This document shows, piece after piece, positions 23,363 to 32,701 of a stretch of DNA of 64,000 nt. The notes under the pieces are model-generated. The model searched no databases, was not told where the DNA came from, and saw only the letters and a list, made by a program, of their open reading frames with translations. Each line of letters opens with the position of its first letter. Positions within the stretch are counted from its first letter, which is position 1. The translations under genes and the position numbers were made by a program. Origin of the DNA: Cryptococcus deneoformans JEC21 (taxonomy: Eukaryota; Basidiomycota; Tremellomycetes; Tremellales; Cryptococcaceae); contig NC_006693.1 of assembly GCF_000091045.1 (NCBI RefSeq), forward strand, positions 833,299-897,298, in the 5' to 3' direction.

Positions 23363-24687
23363 AATCGCCGATTTTCATTTAATAAGCTTAATTAGTACTC
23401 AATCAAAAAATGGCAAAGGATAAAATCAGCCTCCCGACTTTTGGTCTGATGTCATGATGCGGAAACTTCTCGTGACTCGCCACCATCCTAAGTCCACTCT
23501 TGATTCACAGCCAAATCGTCGCTTTTCTGAGAACTGGTGAACATGAAAATTGGTGCGACTTCCAAATAATTCGAAATGCTTCGGCCCTCGTGCCCCGAAC
23601 AGGGCGTTATTCTCTCATCCCGAAATGACTGTTCCCAAAGAGACTCGATTACGTAAGGCAATATTCACTCGGGGGAGGAGTCGCAGCTTTTCATCAGCGA
23701 TTTTCGCCCTCGCTGTTCTCATCTCTCCACATGCAATACTCGCTAGTCTCGCATACACAATTGCTTTTCGACCTACCACAGAGCATGATCTACAAAGGAC
23801 ATCATTGCTATATACTCGTCCTAGTTTGAGGGTTGTCGATGGGCTCTTACATCGCCCTCCCATAGAATGGACAGACATACCTATTTTTTCACTGTGAACC
23901 TCATGACGACGACGCACTTAGAAGACCTGGCTTCCTCTATCCTATGTACCCAGATTTTAATGCATTAGACGCAATCTGAGAAAAACATCTATTCTGCACT
24001 TATGGTTCTCTACTACAGGTATCTACCTTGAAGCAGATAGTTAGGGAGGAGAGACCAATGGAGTAGCTATGGAGTAGCTAGAGGGTCTTCGAAATGGTGA
24101 GAAGTGACTCGTATTTTTGCTCTGAGTGACAACAGCCAATGAAGTTGACTGATTTATGCTTGCACACGCAAGTTAGGAGTTCTGTTCTGATCCAATCATA
24201 GCTACTGTTGGTCCCCCACCTTGATAAGTAAAAGAAACTTGGATGACTAGGAAATGCTACTGTATCTTGCCACGGCAGAATCAGGAGGAAGACCACCGCT
24301 TGTTTGCGCCGGCTTGTCTAACAAAAAAAGACTTACTGGTGGCAAGCAGGCCGGCTTCTGTCGAACAATGTCTATTGGTACGTAAACGAACTATGATCAA
24401 GTTCTGCATTAAAAACGCCTGTAAAGGCAGCAGGCGGATTTTTGTGCGTCTCTGGGATTTGGTAGAAGCTTGTTTTTGGTGACGAAACAGGGACCGGAAT
24501 AAAAGAAGATTGGTAGGCGTGCCTGGGGAATATCTCACCTAATCCGCACAGCGAGCTTCACTGCAGCCTTCGTCCATCTCCGCCACCATCACTTCTCCCA
24601 AAGCATTGATAGAACCAGAGGCGCCCACCAATATGCGTTCTTTTTTGGACCTTACCCACTTTCGCGTCCCTTCCCTTGCGTCCAGCC
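23363..24687. other. Intergenic, metallothionein upstream region
   Basis: No gene recognised. A short tandem duplication (tatggagtagc) lies around 24055-24080. Open frames here are short and unsupported. Confidence 0.4.
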
Positions 24688-25479
24688 ATGCTGTCTCCAA
24701 TTTCCTCCGAGAGAGCGATTAGCCTTGACCAGCTTGCCATCTACTCTATACCACTGGTCGAACGTTCCACGACACCTCAGTTTGCCGATAAGGAGTCTCA
24801 AAGCATAACCTCATTGGAGAAACTTGAGCCAGTCTACCACCTCATCCTTCACGAGCTACTATCTCTAGTGGTACCGACATTGACCCTCGTCCTATCGCAG
24901 TTATGTCTATGAGATCACTTCGCGACCTCTTTATTGCCATGTCATTGCAAGCAAGAGCCTTTTGAGAGGGCTAGAGTCAACAAACAATAGTTGCCTGCCA
25001 AAATCCAAAGCTCTTGGGTACGTAGAGACCTTACGCATCGAGGACATGCCTGCCATGTGGCACATCGCTCTTCTGTCTCATGCTTCCCACGAGCCTCGGC
25101 GATACAACAGAATTTCCCCGAACGCCAAGTTAGTCGAGCTGTCTCAGGCGGTGTTGAAGGGCCATTATCATGAAAAGGAAGGAATAATGCAACAGACATG
25201 GAACATAGTGATGAAGCAGAGGCTTTTGGAGCAAGTCCTAGAAAATTGCGAAATTCGAGAAATTCACCTGTCTCACCGTGAGCTTGAGGGGGGAAATGAT
25301 GCGCAATCCATGACCTTTGATATAGCTGTAAGCTGGACCTTTGTATCTTAATAAATTATCATAGCTGACTTCTGTTTCCGTAGTCTAAAGCCCTACTTCC
25401 GCTTATTTTGGCACCGATTACCACATCTGACAGCGCCTTTTGGCCCCTTTCATGTTGGCTACTTTTGGTCTGTTCCTAA
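24688..25479 (+). pseudogene. Frame-shifted copy of an unrecognised Cryptococcus protein family
   Basis: The first frame (ATG 24688) runs to a TGA at 24910-24912. The conserved sequence then continues in another frame from about 24900 to 25327, and after a 56-nt GTAAGC..TAG intron from 25384 to 25479. The second part contains ETLRIEDMPAMWHIALLSH, SPNAKLVELSQAVL and LLEQVLENCEIREIHL. These correspond in order to segments of the intact minus-strand gene at 26475-27392 (LIIDELASYWLVVSLS, FPKVKLVKLAWTVAGGLL, LMEQVAEGCIIETYC), and the last intron sits at the same place. No GT..AG intron that I can find repairs the frame near 24900, so I call it broken; an unusual intron remains possible. The function of the family is unknown. 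Confidence 0.45.
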
Positions 25480-25530
25480 TCTGTAACCAAGTTCAGATTG
25501 TAATGCTATGATCTTATACTACTAAATCAG

Positions 25531-26257
25531 AACTACAGGACACCATTCGTCTTGCTTATCTTAATCTCCTGCTCGACTCTCAGCCTCCATGACCTTAATC
25601 TATCCAACGTGACAGCCAACATATCAATATCGGATGGGATCACCGCCAGCCGCCAACTGTCAAATTGGCTGCTGGACCAAGGGAGGGTGTATGTGGCTTG
25701 GCAAACAGTCAGTCGGTCTACACTAGCGTATTCGTGGTTGTTAACGCAGAGAAATAGATCACCTCATTGTATTAAGGGATTGACTTTCCGCCCTGACGCA
25801 GAGTATTTACAGCTCCCATCGAACCAAACTCTGGTATCATCTTTTCCTGGGGCGATGAGCCGTGCTGTCGCTCTAAATCACCTGGCAACGGCTCTGATGG
25901 GACTAGCAATTGTTTTTATGTTCTTCTGTCTAAAACCAGACGAAGGATGGTCCTACGTGAGTTCATTTTAGTCCAGGGCGAGAGTGATAAGCTGATTGAT
26001 GACAGTGGTCGAAGAAACTGGAAAGCTGGGCAAACTTTATTGCATGGCTTGCATTTTGGTTTGATCTTGCCTACATAGTTGTGCTGAGGGATAGGATCAG
26101 TAACAATGATACTGGTTTTGATTTCCACCTCGGGAACGCTTTTTGGTTGATGTTGTATACAGTGGTACGTATGGCCTCATTTTAAAAAAAGAAAAAGACA
26201 TTGAACTACTAAGTAGTTACATAGGAGCTTCCTATCGTATCAGGTGCAAACAAATAG
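25531..26257 (+). CDS. Four-helix membrane protein, Sur7/PalI-like (5' end not found)
   Basis: Exons 25531-25956, 26006-26164 and 26225-26257 join in phase to 206 codons ending GANK-stop. The order is a first hydrophobic helix (TPFVLLILISCSTL), an ectodomain of about 100 residues with N-x-S/T sites (NLSNVTANIS), then three helices: LNHLATALMGLAIVFMFFC, FIAWLAFWFDLAYIVVL and NAFWLMLYTV. This TM1-ectodomain-TM2/3/4 plan is that of fungal Sur7/PalI/claudin-like proteins of the plasma membrane; homology is inferred from topology only. The exon preceding 25531 must hold the start codon, since the acceptor CAG at 25528-25530 is good, but no plausible ATG-bearing exon fits. It is related to the gene at 29504-30362. 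The copy may be 5'-truncated. Confidence 0.45.
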
Positions 26258-26474
26258 TGTAGCTAAGACTTGAGACATGCTCAGGAATATTCTAGGTGGA
26301 ATCCCTGTGTATCAACATCATTGTTGTAGCATACACGAGTTGGCTTTCTTATCTATTCATAACGACTGCTGTTGATAACAAGATAAAATAATAAATAGCA
26401 AAGGAATGTATAGGATACACAGTTTAGCGGATTGCCATAGCGCCATCCACACAGTATCAACTTTCCTTTTGCTC

Positions 26475-27392
26475 TTAAGACTATGGCCAAGAAGGTAAAC
26501 ATCAGCATTACAGTTGGCTCAAAAATACTATGCCGAGAGAGCTCACTTTCGGGGTCACATCCACAAAATAATGATCGTCCAATCTAGAGAACTCATCAGG
26601 GCCACAGTAGGTCTCGATAATACAGCCTTCGGCTACCTGCTCCATCAACTGGTCAAGGAAGTTCCAATAGTGCCATTGGTGATCCTCTTGCCCATCTTTG
26701 ACTTCAAGAAGCCCTCCAGCCACTGTCCAAGCTAATTTGACCAATTTAACTTTAGGGAAGACACGACGATACGCTCGGGGAAGCTTGGACAGTCGAGTAT
26801 TGGAGAGAGAAACGACGAGCCAATAGGAAGCCAACTCATCAATGATGAGGGTGTTGGTGGAAGACAAGTTCTGAAGTTTGCGCTTGTACCCCTCGTCTTG
26901 AGAGTCTAGTCCCTTGAAAAGTCCAGGGCTAGCCATAACAGCTCCAGAATATTTTGGGCCAAGATATCGCGGAGCCCATTTTTCATACAACCCCTTGGAC
27001 AATGTAATGATTTTTATCCCCTCTTCGCTGTCGACGAGATTCTCAAAAATGGTGTACCATACAGAGTGAAGTTTTGTGATGTTAGTCAGAGTACAGGGAG
27101 AAATCTTTGGGCTCAATTCGATTCTTTCCTCGGTCGCTTGGTCATAGTAGTCGTTGGTTGAGAGGTATTATTGAAAAAGAGATTGAAATCGAGACGGGAT
27201 TGGTCCTATGTCTGCAGAGCTGTGATTATGAACGACTTGGATAATCGAGTGTAAGTGAATCCGAAGGTTATTACCAGATAAAACATCTCTGGGAATGTGG
27301 CCGGTGATTACTGTGGTCATACTGCCGAAGGCCTCCCAATCGGGGATATTTTGAGCCAAATGGCGAAGGGTGTAGGCTAGAGTTGTTGACAT
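26475..27392 (-). CDS. Unrecognised protein family (intact copy)
   Basis: Exons 27392-27275, 27136-26547 and 26480-26475 give 237 residues. The N-terminus (MSTTLAYTLRHLAQNIPDWE) follows the ATG directly. The middle is helical with LSKGLYEKWAPRYLG and the conserved segments shared with the broken plus-strand copy at 24.7-25.5 kb. The last exon contributes only Ser and the stop. Intron 1 (138 nt) was placed by phase at CAAG/CGACCG because the intervening sequence has stops in all frames; this is the least certain join. Alternating hydrophobic and charged segments could be leucine-rich-repeat-like, as in the substrate-binding parts of F-box proteins, but no F-box is seen. Confidence 0.6.
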
Positions 27393-29461
27393 ATTGTTGT
27401 AGGTGAACGATGAACATGAGTAATGGGTGGATGAAAAAATTCGACCAAATTCTTATACACTTGTTTAACACGTCCTACGCCAACGAAAGCGGATATAGGG
27501 AAAGAAATGAAACCTTGCGGAAAACCGCTGGTAATGGAGGGCACCTAATACCACGAAGCCTTCTCCTTCTCGCGACATCCCTATACCCGCCTACAGATTA
27601 AAAAGGATGCGTTGGCGAGTATGGACAGGGGGTCGTAGAATAACAGATATACGCGGCGGTACTACGTAAAAGGACTGGATAGAAGAAGAAGAAGACCGGT
27701 GGCTCCGTCTTCGGCCGGATAATAGTACACATGTATTTCCTGCTAGTATCAGCATTTTCTTCGTACCGGTGCTCCACGAACGCTTGTCGGTCCTCGGTCG
27801 CCTGTGATGGTTTGTTTTTTCTCCGGGGGGAAGCGATGCAGTGTGCAGCGGATAAAGGGTACCGGAGATCTGGAGGGTAACAACAAAGGAGGAACAAGCC
27901 GCAGGTTATCTCCCGGTATACCGACCTAAAAGGGACGATTCGATGACGACATAGATTAGATTTAGGCACGGATGCCACCTCCGTTCGCAGTCCGGTAACG
28001 GCCTTTTTGTGTCCTTTATTTTGTTTGTTTGTTTTTAGATGATCAGAAGGATGCCGAAAGAAGTTGGCGAAGGTCAGTCACCTTGCCGCCGTTCATCCTA
28101 TGCTTGTCAAGAAGGACAAGCTGCCAGGATGTTTTTCCACTGCTAAGCGCTTAACAAGGGTACAGATTTCCTATTATCATCACCTGACTGTCATATAATC
28201 GGAACTATTGAATAGCGGCGCACAACAATAATCCCAGTAAAGAGATGAGAGAACTCTTTCGAGCCATCCTTATTCGTGCAGTCTGACCGACTAGGAACTG
28301 TTAATAGGAAACATGAAAAAAGACATAATAAATGAGAATGTCTAGTGCCTCCTGTCTATCAGTCGCCAAGCGTGGATGCTTCTTCTTGGAAGAAGTCGAC
28401 GGACGTATGGCAAGCACGGACCTGTCAGGCAGCCGGGGTTCGTTTCGGCCAAAGTATCTTATCATTTCGATTCGAAACACACCGGCTTGATCGACTCACG
28501 ATCATCTGTGCGGTCGACGAAGGATCAAGGATACGCGGGGTTGATGAAGGAAGCTGTGGGATCTGGAAGACTTGTGCACATGCATTCGCCCTCCTTCTAT
28601 GACGATGATCAATCATCAGACAGGCTATCATAATGCGGATGGAGATGACATGAATTAGGATGGCAATGAGGCACGATGGACTATCCACTGCATCGTTCGT
28701 CTTCCTCTATCAGCTCCTCTAGCAACTCAACAGGAGAATGAGCATGTCACGATGTTATGCAAGAATCGCACTCTGCGGCGTCTTTAACCGGGCAACGGGA
28801 TATTATTCCACCTCGTCCCCGAAGTAACCAAACAAACCTCCACCTCAGACGACCGCGATTTATCGCCCGATTCTTGCAAAATCAACCGAGGCATCTTTCG
28901 GCTTGCCTCTTCTTTCGTTTCGCCTGGTCAGCACTCTCCTCTTCTTCCCCAACACTTGGTCAGTGTTCATCTCCCCCCGGTCCGACAGCTCCGTCCCCGC
29001 CACGAGTTAGCGGTAACTTTCTCCCGAGAGAGATGAGTAAGCAGAAGGAAGGAAAGGTATATAAGAAGATAGCTTTTCGTAGTTTTCATAGTCCCCAGAA
29101 AATCAACACTGTTGTCCTTTCTCACTACCTTGCCTCCGAGCATTCTTTTCTTTTAAGTCGCTTCAGTCAGCCCTTAGTCCAGCTCCTGCTCCTTCAGGCC
29201 CTGGCTATTCCTTCCTCTAAGTCCAGCTTCTGTTCCGTCAGCCTGGCAATTCTTCCGTCCGGCTCTGCTAGGCGTGAATCCTCCTTCACTTTCATTCGTC
29301 GAGTTCTACTACATCATCCGAGTTGAGCGCCGGGCAGCTACGCTGACTGACGTGACGCCCGTGACAGAGCATATATAGAGACTTCCAACTGGCTAAACTC
29401 TCAAGAAAGCATTTCAATGCATTAACCACCTTCTTAACAGAGGAATAATCTTTTTATCATT
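27393..29461. other. Gene-poor stretch
   Basis: About 2 kb with no splice-consistent coding sequence. A 189-codon open frame at 28757-29326 is Ser/Arg/Pro-rich without motifs. ATATATAGAG at 29371-29380 looks like the TATA box of the membrane-protein gene that follows. Confidence 0.4.
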
Positions 29462-29503
29462 ATGAGACTACAGAGAAGTCTAATGCCACGCGCTACTGAA
29501 TAG

Positions 29504-30362
29504 AAGGGGAATTTGTCTCGACCGTCGTCTTCATCAGTATCGGAGGTTTCATTGGTGAGCATTCTCAAAATGTTTCGAACGTGGACAACCACTCATTCGT
29601 TCAGCCTTACCTTTTATTCTTCGCTTCATAGGTTTTTATGTCCTTATCCAGTTCAGTCTCTATCGCTCTATTCTTTGACATCAAATGTCATTACGCCGTC
29701 GGAGACCACTGGAGGGATATCACTGTGGGCATCAAAATATCAGGCGGCATATCAAGCGGATGTATGTGGTACAATCGAGAAAAGTACGAAGGATTCTACA
29801 TTATCCACTTTTTGATGCTAAGCACAAATAAACTTTGTACAACTGGCATACCGTGGAAACCTGACTTGAACTTCCTTCACATCCTACCTATAGACCGTCA
29901 AACCGACAGCATCAACATGTTCTACGTCATGTATGCCGAGTCGATGGTTTTTATACACGTGGTCACCGTTCTCTTAGCAGGGGCAACGCTGTTTATGGCT
30001 CTCGACGTGATGAAGGACTTCGGAAAGGTAGAAAAAACCTTCTTTTTGCCAGATCCACATATACGCTTATACATTGTATGGTCCAGAAATCATTATGCTA
30101 CTACCTCGTCACAACCTTACTTGCTTGGGTCGCCTGTGGGATAGTCGGCATGTACGCGGAACAGATCAAAAGCCAAGCGCAAATCAGTCATTTCCCATGG
30201 ACCTTCAATTGGGGAGCCGCGCTTTACATCTTGATAGCCAGCAGCTGCATTGTGAGTGGTTTAACTTGGGATGCCGAACTTTATTAATTTGACTAGATTA
30301 TGTTGGTTGAAATCTCACTGGACGCTTTTCCTGCACGGATAACAGATGACCACTTTTTCTAG
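29504..30362 (+). CDS. Four-helix membrane protein, Sur7/PalI-like, paralogue of 25531-26257
   Basis: Exons 29504-29554, 29632-30027, 30087-30251 and 30297-30362 join in phase and end in DDHFF-stop. The plan matches the copy at 25.5 kb: a first helix (SLVFMSLSSSVSIALFF), an ectodomain of ~95 residues with Cys and Trp, then VFIHVVTVLLAGATLFMALD, YYLVTTLLAWVACGIVGMY and WGAALYILIASSCIIMLVEI. Intron positions between helices 2, 3 and 4 correspond. The frame extends upstream to an ATG at 29462, about 90 nt after a TATA-like box, but is interrupted by TAG at 29501-29503. Either an unrecognised first exon ends before this TAG (which is also a valid acceptor), or translation starts at the ATG at 29638, or the gene is inactive. 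Confidence 0.5.
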
Positions 30363-30579
30363 ATGCTAGGGCTTGGGTCATAGGACATTACAAATACAAG
30401 CTCTTCTCTGAGTAACGTGCGAAAAGATTACAGATATTGCTGACAATGTATGTATTTCTATTGATCTACAAGTTGATAAATATATGGTGATCAGATGCAA
30501 CAAGGTTCTCCTTGAAGAGGGGCTCCGCTGAAGGGTTACTGACAGTTACCGAGACACATAGAAGGTGATGACTCTTGCT

Positions 30580-32192
30580 TTACTGTTGGCGTTTTGCCCC
30601 TCCAGCTCCAGCTTCCGTCCCTAGCTTTCTCTTCTTGACTCTGAATATCCCACCTCCATCTGCACCTGCACCACCAAAAAAGTCGACCTTCTCCTTGCTT
30701 TTCTCGTTCTCCAACTTTGGTGCCTCAAAATTCTTCACTTGGGGCTTGCGGATCTCTTTGAACTCCTTTTTCTTCCTATCACCATCTATTCTGAATCTTT
30801 CAGAAGGTTGAGGAGAGCTGGTGCCGGTCCGGCCAGACAAGTGCGCGGGAAGAGCTGCACGCATTTGAGAATGTTGAGAAGTGGGAAACGAGCCAGATAT
30901 AGGGGATGACAATGGATGTTGCAATTGTTTACGGCTCTTGGGAATTGATGATATGCGGTCTAAAGAGTTTCTCAGGGATTTCGGAGGCGGGAGGCGGCTT
31001 TGAGGCGGGGATGGAGCAGGAGGGTAGCCAGTGGACGAAGTACTCGTGCTTCCACTGGGCAGGAAAGGGTTCTTGAAAAGTTGACTTGAAGCAACTCGTT
31101 GAGCATGTGTTTGCGTCTGCGCAGGAGGGACATAACGTCCCGAAGCGTGAGTAAGGGCGATCCTAGCCCTTTGAGCTTCAGCTCGAGCTTTTGCGATGGC
31201 ACTAGCGGCACCAGCTGTCCTCGAAGACGCTGCAGAGGTGGCGTAAGTATTTAGTCTTAGGAATAGAATGTGAGCTTACATGAGGATCCAATACTCGAAC
31301 CGCCTCTTCCTCTGCCTCTACTCCGTCTTTTATCCGGCACAACACGGTCCAACACCACTATGCTCTTCGACTTCTTCTCTTCTTCCAATTGCTTGTACCG
31401 TGCCGCCACACGATCAGCTGCTTGAAGTTGGCGCTCTGCAGCATCTTCTTTTGCTTTCTATGAGCGAAAAATGGTCAGTCATTTATGTATTTGGGGCAGG
31501 AATACTCGCACCTTATACATCTTCCTCCATCCAGTCGTTCTAGGCTCCCCCTGTCGTTCACGGCATCGCTCATGGAAAAGGCGATAGTCCTGTAACATGA
31601 ACAACTCATATAGCCAGTCTGTGTCCTTCTTGATATGCTATGCAAAGTATTAAGTCAGTTTCAGACGTAAGGGCTAGAAATCGACTGTAGACGTACAGGA
31701 GAATTTGCCTCGATTTCGGCCAGCTGCTCCATTGGAACTTCATCGATGAAAGGCTTCACAAGGGAATACTCAAGATCTCCTATATCCCAGATTCGGCCCG
31801 AGTTTGCTTGCACGACTTGAATCAAGTCAGCTTCAATTTGGTCTCCGACCCTTTGCTCTGCAAGACGTACCGCCCATGGCAATATTCTTCAACGATCTCA
31901 CTCCAAATTTCGGAGGTTCTTCTTTCCCCTTCTTTTTCAAATTCCTCAGCTCCTGTAGTCTCGCTTCACCATCATTCCTTCCGGAAACTGCTGATCTGCT
32001 AATGTGAGGATAAACTTGCTGTCTTGTTCGCTGTGTTGCAGGTCTAGATATCGATGCAATAGGGAGCGTAGTAGGAGTAGCGATCGGGACGGAGGGATTG
32101 ACATTTTCCAGGGTGAAAGGGTCTGTAGTATCATATTCTCCCTCAGACCCGAAAAGATCTTCTTCTTCAGCGTATTCGAGAGGATCGGGCAT
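30580..32192 (-). CDS. ELA1: Elongin A (RNA polymerase II elongation factor subunit)
   Basis: Five exons: 32192-31871, 31815-31697, 31637-31512, 31457-31280 and 31229-30580, giving 464 residues. After an acidic N-terminus, the elongin-A/BC-box-like domain starts at about residue 97 (GVRSLKNIAMGVVQANSG) and continues with IWDIGDLEYSLVKPFID, MEQLAEIEANSPHI and DTDWLYELF, then GWRKMYKAKEDAAERQL. This order (VGDxPYxLLxPIL, LxxIExxxPHL, DTDxLW) is typical of the family. The long Ser/Pro-rich tail ends basic (VKKRKLG), possibly nuclear. Elongin A pairs with elongin C and a cullin to degrade stalled polymerase II. The first intron was chosen as GTACGT..CTGAC..CAAG (55 nt) because it restores the domain; ORF ends alone would suggest other joins. 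Confidence 0.8.
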
Positions 32193-32701
32193 TGAAGTAT
32201 AAAAAGGTTGAATGGATTGTAAAACCTGAAAAAGAGAGATTGGTGGAGCTGTGAGAACGATGCTATAACGGCGATGCAGGGTATGTGTAATGATAATGGA
32301 GAGTTATCCAGAATCTTGGGTAGCTGGGTGTCTTTCTGGTGGTTATTAGGTTGATATATGACTTGCTGGATCGCTCTACACTCTTCCGCTTTCGAGCAAT
32401 GGCTATTCACTTCTCTCGAACAGACATCTGTCTATTGATTTTTATTAACGAACGACGACAACCACCAGCGTTGCAATAAGTGGCAAAACTCACCTAAAGG
32501 TGACGTCATAACTTTCTCCACCCCCATCGAACGGAAATGCACCTTAATGTAAAAATCTTTATTCAAGGAATACGTGGAAAGCAGGACAATAACAAGGCAT
32601 TCATATAAAGCTCGAATGACCTCCGAATGTGATGCAAAAGATTGACATTGCGATATATACATATGACAGTACATCATCCATGACTCGTTGATACCCCCAT
32701 C
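32193..32701. other. Intergenic, tandem minus-strand genes
   Basis: The 508 nt between the KEX2 stop and the elongin A start contain the elongin A promoter and the KEX2 3' UTR. No further gene seen. Confidence 0.45.

Noticed and set aside
28757..29326. 189-codon open frame
   Set aside because: Ser/Arg/Pro-rich without motif, no splice extension, and it ends just before the TATA-like box of the next gene; probably chance.
31827..31870. Short alternative introns at the elongin A exon 1 boundary
   Set aside because: They restore a frame but delete or scramble the start of the elongin A domain; the 55-nt intron with a CTGAC branch site fits better.
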